This document shows positions 1 through 7,763 of a DNA stretch of 64,000 nucleotides, piece after piece (position 1 is the stretch's first letter; each line of letters opens with the position of its first letter). The translations under genes and the position numbers were made by a program. The notes beneath the pieces were generated by a model, which worked only from the letters and a program-made list of their open reading frames with translations, was not told the origin of the DNA and did no database searches. This stretch comes from Furfurilactobacillus curtus (GTDB lineage: Bacteria; Bacillota; Bacilli; Lactobacillales; Lactobacillaceae): positions 62,001-126,000 of the forward strand of contig NZ_BQXO01000001.1 of assembly GCF_045862785.1 (NCBI RefSeq), in the 5' to 3' direction.

Positions 1-213
1 CTAAATCAGACTACTATTCGGCTCACCTTAGCAGAGGGAAAGTATCACCAAGTTAAACGGATGGTGGGGTCTTTGGGACAACGAGTGATTGCCTTAGATC
101 GAGAAGCATTTGGACCCTTAACGATTGGGAGTGGTGGTCTATTGCCAGGTCACTATCGGACGTTGACAGAAATAGAACTAGCTGCGACCCAACGCGCCGC
201 GGGCTTGGGATAA
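1..213 (+). CDS. RsuA/RluB-family pseudouridine synthase, C-terminal part
   Basis: The window opens inside this gene: frame 1 is open from base 1 to a TAA at 211-213, giving the last 70 residues. The stretch AEGKYHQVKRMVGSLG is the conserved C-terminal motif of the RsuA/RluB/RluE group, which converts a uridine of 16S or 23S rRNA to pseudouridine. The catalytic Asp domain and the S4 domain lie upstream of the window, so I cannot say which rRNA position is modified. The gene ends before a strong bidirectional terminator shared with the converging nnrD. Confidence 0.8.
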   Translation, partial: LNQTTIRLTLAEGKYHQVKRMVGSLGQRVIALDREAFGPLTIGSGGLLPGHYRTLTEIELAATQRAAGLG

Positions 214-263
214 AATAAATTCATTTAAAAAGGGGGCCCATCAGTCGCTCGACGACGAGCCTT

Positions 264-313
264 AAAAAAACGAACTTCAAATGATGATCATCATCATTTG
301 AAGTTCGTTTTTT
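264..313. terminator. bidirectional rho-independent terminator
   Basis: Perfect 18-bp arms (271-288 and 290-307) flank a single central base. A run of seven A precedes the left arm and six T follow the right arm, so it can stop both the rsuA-like gene and the converging nnrD. Confidence 0.9.
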
Positions 314-398
314 ACGTGGGATTATTTGGCTTATGTTCCGCGGTTTATAAAAACATTGTGAGTGAGGTTGAGGAGTACACTAATTAGATTAGCCGGGT

Positions 399-1241
399 TT
401 AAGATTGTGGTAGAGAATATTGTTTCATATACCAAGGAATTTCTTCACTGATCTGTGTAGGTAAGACCACATAGGCATTGTGAGCCAAATCGTCAGCGAT
501 TTGGCTGTGGATGAAAACAGCCGACAAGACAGCATTTAATTGATTAGCAAATTGGGCGGTGAAGCCACCCACCATACCAGCTAAGGTATCCCCCATACCG
601 CCTGTTGCCATCGCCGGTGTACCTCCTGGGTTTTCAAACGTTTGCTCCTCAAATAAAACTTGGGTGTGATGCTTTTTTAAGACGATTATGCCACCAAGTT
701 GTTGAGCTAAGCGAGTGTTGTTGGCTGGTGTTTGTTGTGAAATAGACAGACCTGATAAGCGCTGCCATTCCATTTCGTGAGGGGTAAAAATCAATTTTGC
801 TTGTGGCAATGACAGATCGTGGCTCGCGATCAGGTCAATCGCAGATCCATCAATGGTTACTGATTGGTCAACGCTGACGCCTGCAAGTACGGTTTGTAAA
901 ACACTCAAACTATCGTCATCTGTGCCTAATCCCGGGCCAATGACGATACTGTTAGCAGCCTCGGTTAGTTCACGCAGCAACTTTAGGTCGTGAAAATCAA
1001 CGACCATTGCCTCTGGCATGCGAGCATGTAGCGCAGTAATATTCAGCGGATCGGTGAGGGTGGTGGTTAAACCGGCACCTGCATAAATCGCGGCAGTCGT
1101 GGCCATAATGATTGCGCCACCATAACGCGCATTGCCACCAATTAACACGACACGTCCATAAGTTCCCTTGTGACTGTCAGCCGGTCGTTTCCGGATCGTT
1201 TGGCGTAGAATTGCTTCGGTAATCGGTTGAATTGCCATCAT
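399..1241 (-). CDS. nnrD: ADP-dependent NAD(P)H-hydrate dehydratase
   Basis: Repairs hydrated NADH and NADPH by ADP-driven dehydration; it belongs to the ribokinase-like YjeF C-terminal family. Visible motifs are GGNARYGGA near the N-terminus, IVIGPGLGTDDD around residue 100, the TPHEMEWQRL segment, and GGMGDTLAGMVGGF near residue 215, which carries the catalytic Asp. At 280 residues it is the stand-alone dehydratase without the N-terminal epimerase half. AGAGGTG sits just upstream of two consecutive ATG codons (1239-1241 and 1236-1238); a TTG directly before them is too close to the ribosome site to be the start. Transcribed alone toward the terminator at 264-313. Confidence 0.92.
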   Translation of the reverse strand: MMAIQPITEAILRQTIRKRPADSHKGTYGRVVLIGGNARYGGAIIMATTAAIYAGAGLTTTLTDPLNITALHARMPEAMVVDFHDLKLLRELTEAANSIVIGPGLGTDDDSLSVLQTVLAGVSVDQSVTIDGSAIDLIASHDLSLPQAKLIFTPHEMEWQRLSGLSISQQTPANNTRLAQQLGGIIVLKKHHTQVLFEEQTFENPGGTPAMATGGMGDTLAGMVGGFTAQFANQLNAVLSAVFIHSQIADDLAHNAYVVLPTQISEEIPWYMKQYSLPQS

Positions 1242-1362
1242 CAAGCACCTCTTTCATTACTACTTTATGTTGAGTATAGCATTCTCAGTCATCAGGTCCG
1301 TGTTTGGCACTTAATTTATGCTAAACTATGGCATAATGATGAAAAGAAAAGGAGTATGGCAA

Positions 1363-2781
1363 ATGACAGATTGGCAAGCAGAAGTAGCACAACGTAAAAC
1401 AGATTTGATGACCGACTTACAAACAATGCTCGAGATTCCTAGTGTGCGTGATGACAGTAAGGCCACCGATGACGCACCGCTTGGCCCCGGACCAAAAGCT
1501 GCTTTAGAAACGTTTTTAAGTTTAGCTAAACGTGATGGCTTTCGGACCAAAAACATTGATAACGTGGTTGGATATGTAGAACTTGGTGACCCAGATGCCG
1601 AAGAAACATTGGCTGTTTTGGCACATGTGGATGAAATGCCAGCTGATACTGGGTGGGATACAGATCCATTTACACCAACCTTAAAAGATGGGCGTTTATA
1701 CGCCCGGGGTGCTTCTGACGATAAGGGACCAGGAATGGCCGCTTATTATGGGTTAAAGATCGTGTCTGAACTCGGGTTGCCCCTTAAGCGTAAGATTCGT
1801 TTTATTGTTGGGACAGATGAAGAATCCGATTGGACAGGGATGAATCGTTATTTTGAAGTCGAACCAGCGCCGACCTTAGGCTTTTCACCGGACGCAGAAT
1901 TCCCAATTATCAATGGTGAAAAGGGAAACATCACGGTGAAAGCGACGTTTGAAGGTGGTCAAGATGCTGAGGCTGATAACACGTTAATTTCATTTGTGTC
2001 TGGTGAACGAGATAATATGGTGCCTGCCCAGGCGGATGCGGTGATTACTAGTGGCGATAATGAGGCTTTGGTCAGTGATTTTACTGCCTTCTTAGATCAG
2101 GCGCCCGTGACCGGTGAAGTGACCATCGAGGAAGACGGGATTCACCTGCATGTCGATGGGAAAGCTTCTCACGGGGCAATGCCGGAAAATGGGATCAATG
2201 CTGGTACTTACTTAGCCGCCTTTCTGGCTGATCAATCCTTTAGTGGCGCAGCAATCGACTTTTTAACATTTGTACGCGATGATGTTCATGATGATACAGT
2301 TGGTGCACATCTAGGTGTTGCTATTACCGATGAGGTCATGGGGGCATTGTCATTGAACATCGGCATCTTACGTTTTGCTGAACAAGCAGGTCAGGTGACC
2401 TTGAACTTCCGCTATCCAAAGAATACGACTGCTGAAGCCCTCACTGATGCTGTTATAAAAGCTGCTCAAGCTCACAATGGTACGGCTAAAGCTGGTCGGG
2501 CCATGGTGCCGCATTATGTGGATGCCGAGGATCCGATCGTTAAGACCCTGTTAGACATTTACCACGAGCAAACGGGATTACCAGCCAAAGAAGAAGTTGT
2601 TGGTGGTGGCACATATGGTCGGTTGATGAAACGGGGGGTCGCATTTGGCGCCATGTTCCCAGATACGCCAGACACGATGCATCAACCCAATGAATTTATT
2701 CCGGTGGATGATTTATATCGGGCCGCAGCCATTTACGCGCAGGCCATTGCCGAATTAGGTAATCAAACGGATGCCGATTAG
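1363..2781 (+). CDS. pepV: dipeptidase PepV (M20 family)
   Basis: Zinc dipeptidase that hydrolyses dipeptides taken up or produced during growth on protein, important for amino-acid-auxotrophic lactic acid bacteria. The M20 signature is clear: LAHVDEMPADTGWDTDPF (metal-binding His), ARGASDDKGPG (bridging Asp), GTDEESDWTG (catalytic and metal Glu pair), SPDAEFPI, and GKASHGAMPENG in the lid domain. The 472-residue length fits PepV. An upstream in-frame ATG at 1318 exists, but AAAAGGAG at 1347-1354 places the start at ATG 1363. A strong hairpin follows. Confidence 0.95.
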   Translation: MTDWQAEVAQRKTDLMTDLQTMLEIPSVRDDSKATDDAPLGPGPKAALETFLSLAKRDGFRTKNIDNVVGYVELGDPDAEETLAVLAHVDEMPADTGWDTDPFTPTLKDGRLYARGASDDKGPGMAAYYGLKIVSELGLPLKRKIRFIVGTDEESDWTGMNRYFEVEPAPTLGFSPDAEFPIINGEKGNITVKATFEGGQDAEADNTLISFVSGERDNMVPAQADAVITSGDNEALVSDFTAFLDQAPVTGEVTIEEDGIHLHVDGKASHGAMPENGINAGTYLAAFLADQSFSGAAIDFLTFVRDDVHDDTVGAHLGVAITDEVMGALSLNIGILRFAEQAGQVTLNFRYPKNTTAEALTDAVIKAAQAHNGTAKAGRAMVPHYVDAEDPIVKTLLDIYHEQTGLPAKEEVVGGGTYGRLMKRGVAFGAMFPDTPDTMHQPNEFIPVDDLYRAAAIYAQAIAELGNQTDAD

Positions 2782-2807
2782 TTTGAACTTTTAGTGCCCA
2801 GTTACCT

Positions 2808-2861
2808 AAATAAATCCCCCGCAACAGACTCAGTTTTCGAGCTGTTGCGGGGGATTTATTT
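2808..2861. terminator. bidirectional terminator between pepV and the kinase gene
   Basis: Twenty-base arms, with AAATAAATCCCCCGCAACAG at 2808-2827 and its exact complement at 2842-2861. Both ends are A/T-rich, so it can serve the two converging genes. Confidence 0.88.
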
Positions 2862-2879
2862 GTGTCACTAATGAAAAGC

Positions 2880-3515
2880 TTATTTACGAATTGCTGCCAG
2901 GTGGTCATCAATTTCAGCTAAGACTTCTTGGATATTTTTAGGATCCTCTAAATCGTATTTTTGTAGATCAACCTTCATTTTTGGCGATGCATCATATTCG
3001 CTATACCAATCCTTGTACGCTGACCACATTTTGTAATAATAGTCGCGTAGACCAGGGTCATCATCAAACTGTTCATAATCGCGACCGCGCTTTTTAATCC
3101 GATAGAGGATCGTTTCAAAGTCAGTTTCTGAATAAACCATTAAGTCGGGTGCCTTCTTAGGCAACTCTTGCAGTTCATTCATCATATTGTCCAGCAATTT
3201 CAGATAGACATCAAGTTCAGTATCCGAAATGTTGCCTTCCTTATTGTTTTCTTTTGTAAATAAAGCATCTTCATAGATCGACCGGTCGAGGACGTTGTTG
3301 TCGTCAGCTAGGGCTTGTTTGATCATTGAAAAACGTTTGTTTAAAAAGAAAATCTGGAGCAGAAAACCGTATTGCTTTGGATCCTTGTAGTATAGGGGAA
3401 GGACCGGATTATCACCAACCGGTTCAAAAAAAGCTTTTGTGTGTAAGTGATCTGCGATTAATCCAGTCAGAGTGGTTTTACCAACCCCGATCATGCCTGC
3501 GGTAATTATCACCAT
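2880..3515 (-). CDS. deoxynucleoside kinase (dAdo/dGuo kinase family)
   Basis: Phosphorylates deoxynucleosides in purine and pyrimidine salvage, typical of lactobacilli that scavenge DNA precursors. A P-loop GMIGVGKTTL starts at residue 7, and VLDRSIYEDALF is the DRS motif that binds the nucleoside; RIKKRGRDYE is the Arg-rich lid. The 211-residue length is normal. Lactobacilli often carry two paralogues as a heterodimer; only one copy lies here, so the preferred base cannot be stated. It fits functionally with the deoxyribosyltransferase at 25.2 kb. Confidence 0.88.
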   Translation of the reverse strand: MVIITAGMIGVGKTTLTGLIADHLHTKAFFEPVGDNPVLPLYYKDPKQYGFLLQIFFLNKRFSMIKQALADDNNVLDRSIYEDALFTKENNKEGNISDTELDVYLKLLDNMMNELQELPKKAPDLMVYSETDFETILYRIKKRGRDYEQFDDDPGLRDYYYKMWSAYKDWYSEYDASPKMKVDLQKYDLEDPKNIQEVLAEIDDHLAAIRK

Positions 3516-3604
3516 GATATCTCCTCATTCAAGTTTTTTAACACTACCACATATAGTACAACATTTTGGGATTGACTACCGGATGTGTTGCTGACAATTC
3601 ATCG

Positions 3605-3635
3605 AATAAAAGAGCGCCAGACAAGGCGTCTGACG
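3605..3635 (-). terminator. probable terminator of mscL
   Basis: Read on the minus strand, CGTCAGAC and GTCTGGCG pair with one G-U across a 5-base loop (3615-3635), followed by CTCTTTTATT. The stem is short and the T-run interrupted. Confidence 0.5.
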
Positions 3636-3645
3636 TTCAAAAAAA

Positions 3646-4032
3646 TTATTCCTTTGGCGTGTGGTCGTTAGCCGTTTTTAATTCATCACGAATTTCCATC
3701 AATAGTTGATCCGTTTTTGTGTCTTCAGCCTGATCTGCTTCTTTTTTTGGCATAAAACGATTGATCGCCTTCACCATTAGGAAGACAACAAACGCGATGA
3801 TCAGAAAATTAATGACCGCGTTGATGAAGCTGCCAAACCGAAAGCTAGCCCCGCCTAGTTTGACGACCCAACTTGAGAAGTCAATGCCACCTGTAAATAA
3901 ACCGAGGAGTGGATTGATTAAGGTGCTTACCAATGACTTAACGATCGCGGTGAACGCAGATCCAATGATCACCCCAACGGCTAGATCGATCACGTTGCCC
4001 CGCGCAATAAATGTTTTAAACTCTGACCACAT
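3646..4032 (-). CDS. mscL: large-conductance mechanosensitive channel MscL
   Basis: Pore that opens under membrane tension and releases solutes during hypo-osmotic shock. The 128 residues show the N-terminal amphipathic segment WSEFKTFIARGNVIDLAVGV, the first membrane helix with its Gly/Ala-rich pore face (GVIIGSAFTAIV), a periplasmic-type loop, the second helix FLIIAFVVFLMVKAI and the charged C-terminal bundle. Length and order match MscL. It is transcribed alone, converging on nothing nearby. Confidence 0.95.
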   Translation of the reverse strand: MWSEFKTFIARGNVIDLAVGVIIGSAFTAIVKSLVSTLINPLLGLFTGGIDFSSWVVKLGGASFRFGSFINAVINFLIIAFVVFLMVKAINRFMPKKEADQAEDTKTDQLLMEIRDELKTANDHTPKE

Positions 4033-4134
4033 ACTTAATAAACCCTCCCATTTGTCAATTTGGTTTAGATTTATTGTAGCGAATGCGAGCAGTTGTGACC
4101 AGTCTGCTGATTAAAATAGTGTGGGCTAGCTTGC

Positions 4135-5097
4135 TTACAGGTTAACGATAAATTTGGCATCGTGCCCAGCGTTAATGGCAATGACGTTATTGGCTACAAT
4201 TTCGGCCATTGCATCACGTGCCTCGACTGTTGCATTACCAATATGGGGAGTTAATACGACATTATCTAACGCTTTAAAACCATCAGCGACATGAGGTTCG
4301 TCGGTATAAACATCAAGCGCTGCACCAGCAAGTTGATGATTTTGAAGGGCCGTTAATAAAGCTGCTTCATCAATAATTGGGCCTCGGGCTGCATTAATTA
4401 ACACGGCACTAGATTTCATTTGGGCCATGGCATCCGTGTCAATGAGGTGGCGCGTCCCATCAGTTAACGGTACATGGACGGTGACGATGTCGGCGGCACT
4501 GAGAATTTCTGGCACCGTTGCATAGGTCGCATCCAGAGCAAGTTCGGTTTCACTCGGTAATGGCTTACGTTGGCTGTACAAAATATGCATATCAAAAGCG
4601 TGTAAACGTTTAGCCACTGCTTGGCCAATGCTGCCCATGCCAATGATGCCGACTGTCTTACCAGCAAGCTCGTGCCCCAAGAAAAATAAGGGAGCCCAAC
4701 CGGCAAAACCAGTGTTACGCATGAGTCGGTCACCTTCTGCAATTCGATGTAGTAGTGCCAAAATCAAGCCGACTGTCACTTCAGCCGTTGAAGTTGTTGA
4801 GACTGCCGGGGTGTTGGTGACCGGAATGTGATGTGCCTTAGCACTAGCAACATCGATGTTGTTAAATCCAGCGCCATAATTAGAGATCAATTTCAAATGT
4901 GGTGCGGACCCAATGATGTCGTTGTCAACTTGGGTTGATAAAGCGGTAATGAGAAAATCTGCGTCAGTAACGCTTGCTTTTAACTGATCATGGTCAATTA
5001 AACCATCACCAGCGTATGCCTTGACGGTCAAACCAGCGTCATGCAACAATGCTGTTGCCTTGTCGGGAAGTGGTGCAGATACGAAAACTTTACTCAT
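4135..5097 (-). CDS. D-isomer-specific 2-hydroxyacid dehydrogenase
   Basis: NAD(P)-dependent reductase of 2-oxoacids such as glyoxylate, hydroxypyruvate or pyruvate; the exact substrate cannot be read from sequence. The Rossmann motif is GKTVGIIGMGSIGQAVAKR near residue 145. The catalytic triad is visible as Arg in NAARGPIIDEAALL, Glu in DVYTDEPH and His in LTPHIGNAT. The 320-residue length is standard. It starts at ATG with a GAAAGAAGTG ribosome site. A cre-like sequence lies about 60 bp upstream, so carbon catabolite control is possible. Confidence 0.88.
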   Translation of the reverse strand: MSKVFVSAPLPDKATALLHDAGLTVKAYAGDGLIDHDQLKASVTDADFLITALSTQVDNDIIGSAPHLKLISNYGAGFNNIDVASAKAHHIPVTNTPAVSTTSTAEVTVGLILALLHRIAEGDRLMRNTGFAGWAPLFFLGHELAGKTVGIIGMGSIGQAVAKRLHAFDMHILYSQRKPLPSETELALDATYATVPEILSAADIVTVHVPLTDGTRHLIDTDAMAQMKSSAVLINAARGPIIDEAALLTALQNHQLAGAALDVYTDEPHVADGFKALDNVVLTPHIGNATVEARDAMAEIVANNVIAINAGHDAKFIVNL

Positions 5098-5158
5098 AAG
5101 GATTCACTTCTTTCATTGGTTTTAACGTGATACATTGATTCACTTCCACTATACACCA

Positions 5159-5172
5159 CGAAATCGTTTCCA
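5159..5172 (-). promoter_or_regulatory. cre-like site (CcpA operator candidate)
   Basis: On the minus strand TGGAAACGATTTCG matches the degenerate catabolite-responsive element TGNAANCGNTNNCA at all but its last base, including the central CG. It lies between divergent genes and just upstream of a TATAGT-like -10 for the 2-hydroxyacid dehydrogenase. Confidence 0.4.
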
Positions 5173-5260
5173 TCATTGTCACACTGTTGCTTTTTCGGTA
5201 TCCTAGATAGGAAGTAGAGAAGATGTCATAACGACAATGATCTAAATAGGAGTGACAATT

Positions 5261-6097
5261 TTGATTAAACTAATTGCAAGTGATTTGGATGAGACGTTGC
5301 TTGATACAGATGGCACTTTGAGTGCTAAAAATATTCAAGCAATTAAAGAAGCAACTGCAGCTGGCGTGTACTTCGTGCCTAATTCAGGACGCGGATATGA
5401 ATCTTTTGAAGATAATTTGCAGGCACTAGGATTGGCACAGCAGCCTGGTCAGTATAAAATTTCGTTTAACGGCGCCGCTATTTTGGAAAATGCAGGTGAC
5501 CGTGTGCTGGCGACAAACGCCATTCCCTTTGCGATCGCCAAGGGGGTTTTTGACGCGGGGCGAACATTTGATCAGGTGAGTTGCCATGCATACACTTTGA
5601 ATCAATTGTACATTTATCATCAAACGCCCACCGATGCCGCGTACATGGCTTCACGGTCTGTACCATTTACGCGATTGAATGAACCAGACTTAAACTTTTT
5701 GGCAAGTGAGCCAATCATGAAAGTGATTTTTGAAACACCGGATGTGGCTCGCCAGCACGAATTAGCTGATTTTGTGATGGCTCGGTATGGGGATGACGTG
5801 GATGTAACCTTTTCTTCTGGACGTTACATCGAATTTAATCGTAAGGGGATCAATAAAGGACGTGCTTTACTGCAATTGGCTGAGTTATTGCAACTTGACC
5901 AAAGTGAAACAATGGCGGTAGGGGATAACTTTAATGATTTATCAATGATTCAAGCGGCTGGTGTCGGTGTAGCGGTGGCTAATGCCGTACCTGCAGTTGC
6001 TGCCGCCGCGAACCTTGTAACCAGGGCGACCAATGATCAAGCAGCGATGGCCGAAATTATTCAAGAACATGTTTTGCCAGGTTATCGCCATGGCTGA
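5261..6097 (+). CDS. Cof-type HAD-IIB phosphatase
   Basis: Sugar-phosphate or phosphonucleotide phosphatase of the haloacid dehalogenase superfamily. DLDETLLDTDG holds the nucleophile Asp and acid/base Asp; PNSGRGYES is motif II; FNRKGINKGRALLQLAE supplies the Lys of motif III; VGDNFNDLSMI is motif IV. The inserted C2 cap lies between. The 278-residue length is typical. AGGAG at 5248-5252 overlaps a GTG codon, so the start is the TTG at 5261. It overlaps the next gene by 8 bp, indicating translational coupling. Confidence 0.85.
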   Translation: MIKLIASDLDETLLDTDGTLSAKNIQAIKEATAAGVYFVPNSGRGYESFEDNLQALGLAQQPGQYKISFNGAAILENAGDRVLATNAIPFAIAKGVFDAGRTFDQVSCHAYTLNQLYIYHQTPTDAAYMASRSVPFTRLNEPDLNFLASEPIMKVIFETPDVARQHELADFVMARYGDDVDVTFSSGRYIEFNRKGINKGRALLQLAELLQLDQSETMAVGDNFNDLSMIQAAGVGVAVANAVPAVAAAANLVTRATNDQAAMAEIIQEHVLPGYRHG

Positions 6098-6686
6098 TTT
6101 AGCTGAACAGTTGGTCACTGCCAAAAAACGGCAGTCGCTAGTCGCTATTTATAATTTTGTCGATCCAGAAGCTTTTAGTGTTGGAACTATTCTAGAAACA
6201 GATGCAACACATGTGTTGTTAAAGGTTATTGACCCAAATGGTTCTATCAACGGGATTCAGTTGATTAATCGGGATTTTATCGGCGAAGTCAAATTGACTT
6301 CCGATTATCTACGGAGCACGGCGGTGTGGCAGCAAGCCGCTCAAACAGGTGGCTATGGTGATCCCTGGCATTTAGGTGATCAGCTATCTGGGTTGTCTTT
6401 GCCGACTGAAGATCTATTGTGCTTAATTTTGCGACAAGCACTTCAAACCCAACAGGTGATTAATATCGGGACCATTCAGCAATTGGATGACGAACAGTTA
6501 GTTGATACTGATTTTACTGGGGTCATCAGTGACTTTGTGGGGGATACAGTCGTGTTGGATTATTTAGATCCGTGGGATTTAAGCGACAAATGGCAATTAC
6601 AGATTCAGCTGAGTGAAATTAATTCATTGCGTCTTGGGGCAGCGGTTTGTGTGCGCATGGCCGCCTTGCGAGCTCAATATTTATGA
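6090..6686 (+). CDS. unknown cytoplasmic protein with two similar beta-rich units
   Basis: I do not recognise a family. The ATG at 6090 overlaps the phosphatase stop, so the two genes form a coupled pair. The 198-residue product has no signal peptide or membrane segment. Two stretches look alike: residues about 27-70 (VGTILETDATHVLLKVIDP) and about 145-190 (TGVISDFVGDTVVLDYLDPW). Each reads as a short open beta-barrel, G-I-x-D/T-x-V-L-x-D-P, then a stretch ending in I-x-x-L. An Sm-like or SH3-like RNA-binding fold is one possibility, but only an inference. Confidence 0.6.
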   Translation: MADLAEQLVTAKKRQSLVAIYNFVDPEAFSVGTILETDATHVLLKVIDPNGSINGIQLINRDFIGEVKLTSDYLRSTAVWQQAAQTGGYGDPWHLGDQLSGLSLPTEDLLCLILRQALQTQQVINIGTIQQLDDEQLVDTDFTGVISDFVGDTVVLDYLDPWDLSDKWQLQIQLSEINSLRLGAAVCVRMAALRAQYL

Positions 6687-6715
6687 CAATGATTACGGAT
6701 TTTAAGCGATAATGT

Positions 6716-6744
6716 TTGCTTATCTTCAAGAAGTCCTGTATAGT
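6716..6744 (+). promoter_or_regulatory. promoter of the cold-shock gene
   Basis: TTGCTT (6716-6721) and TATAGT (6739-6744) are separated by 17 bp. Transcription would begin near 6751, leaving a leader of roughly 115 bases before the cold-shock ORF, as is usual for cold-inducible csp mRNAs. Confidence 0.7.
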
Positions 6745-6867
6745 GACATTATTGTGTTGATAGTACGGTTATAAATTACTTGTTCTTCAAATGAATGAAT
6801 GATGACTTTCTAGCTCACTTGTAAATGCAAAATTAATGATGCGCAATGCGCAGGAGGTTTCATTCTT

Positions 6868-7068
6868 ATGGAACAAGGTACAGTTAAATGGTTTAACGGC
6901 GACAAGGGTTTTGGCTTCATCACTCGTGAAAGTGGCGATGATGTGTTCGTTCACTTCTCAGCAATCCAAGGCGACGGCTTCAAGACGTTGGATGAAGGCC
7001 AACACGTTACCTTTGATGTTGAAGACAGCGACCGTGGCCCACAAGCTACTAACGTTGTTAAAGCGTAA
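6868..7068 (+). CDS. csp: cold-shock protein, CspA family
   Basis: Small single-stranded nucleic-acid chaperone that melts RNA structure in the cold or during growth transitions. The 66 residues form one cold-shock domain: GTVKWFNGDKGFGFI is the RNP1 segment, DVFVHFSAIQ is RNP2. Start is at ATG 6868 after GCAGGAGG. A long 5' leader precedes it and an unusually long 3' region with several hairpins follows before the terminator at 7206-7243. Confidence 0.95.
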   Translation: MEQGTVKWFNGDKGFGFITRESGDDVFVHFSAIQGDGFKTLDEGQHVTFDVEDSDRGPQATNVVKA

Positions 7069-7117
7069 TTTTTAAATCGATTAGGTTTTAACACGTTTGT
7101 GTGTTATGCTTAGTCAA

Positions 7118-7243
7118 GCGATGTGAAATAAAGCATCGCACTCTCAGTGACTTGGAACAGCATTGAGTCACTATTTAACGTTTTACGAGATAAGACAAAT
7201 AGGTACACCTACTGATACTTCTTGTATTGGTGGGTGTTTTTTT
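7118..7243 (+). ncRNA. structured 3' region of csp mRNA with terminator; possible small RNA
   Basis: Three hairpins in a row follow the csp stop: GCGATG/CATCGC (7118-7139), AGTGACT/AGTCACT (7146-7172), and a 13-pair stem (7206-7218 with 7224-7236, including G-U pairs) followed by seven T. The last is a strong rho-independent terminator. The first two may be only a long 3' UTR or a processed small RNA. Confidence 0.55.
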
Positions 7244-7448
7244 GATTTTAATTTACGTCGATCCGTTATCAAGCGATTGAGACAAAAGGCAAAGCCAAGG
7301 TTTACTTTTAAAATCTAATTTGCCAAGGCATGAGTCACCAGTCAGTTTTTTTAAACGTTCCCAGTCTATCAACGATTGTGCTTAAGCAATGTTTCGATGC
7401 AATCGTGGTAGTGTAACATTAGCCTAATCACCAAGTCTGAAATTGCCA

Positions 7449-7478
7449 TTGACAGAGTTGGCAACGGTGGTTTACCAT
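7449..7478 (+). promoter_or_regulatory. promoter of the thrS T-box leader
   Basis: TTGACA (7449-7454), 18 bp, TACCAT (7473-7478). It lies just upstream of the T-box stem I. Between the csp terminator and this promoter (7244-7448) I see no gene, only an ACGATTG/CAATCGT inverted repeat at about 7372-7405. Confidence 0.6.
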
Positions 7479-7485
7479 AATGTCA

Positions 7486-7732
7486 TTCCAGTCAGATATG
7501 ATTAATGGGTTGCCGATTCGCAGAGAGGAACTGATTGCTGCAACAGTTCTAATCGGGCTCGTTCGTTACTCCTGACTCAAGCGACCGGTGACCCAAAGCC
7601 GGACCGATTGACCGCGTTATTGGTCATGAGAGGCAGCCTTTGTGATTGTTTGATACAATCGGGGTTGTGAATTTTGGGTGGCACAACGTTAATGACGTCC
7701 CTAACTGCAATTGCGGTTAGGGATTTTTTTTT
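7486..7732 (+). promoter_or_regulatory. T-box riboswitch upstream of thrS
   Basis: The leader carries the stem I signature GCAGAGAGGAACTG followed by GCTG (about 7520-7540), a candidate Thr specifier ACT at 7568-7570, the T-box core TGGGTGGCACAACG (7675-7688), and a terminator (stem 7699-7722, nine T). Uncharged tRNA-Thr would pair with specifier and T-box to favour antitermination. The base after TGG is C, which is noted in the findings. Confidence 0.85.
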
Positions 7733-7763
7733 GGATTTTTACGACTAAAGGGGAGTGCACGAA

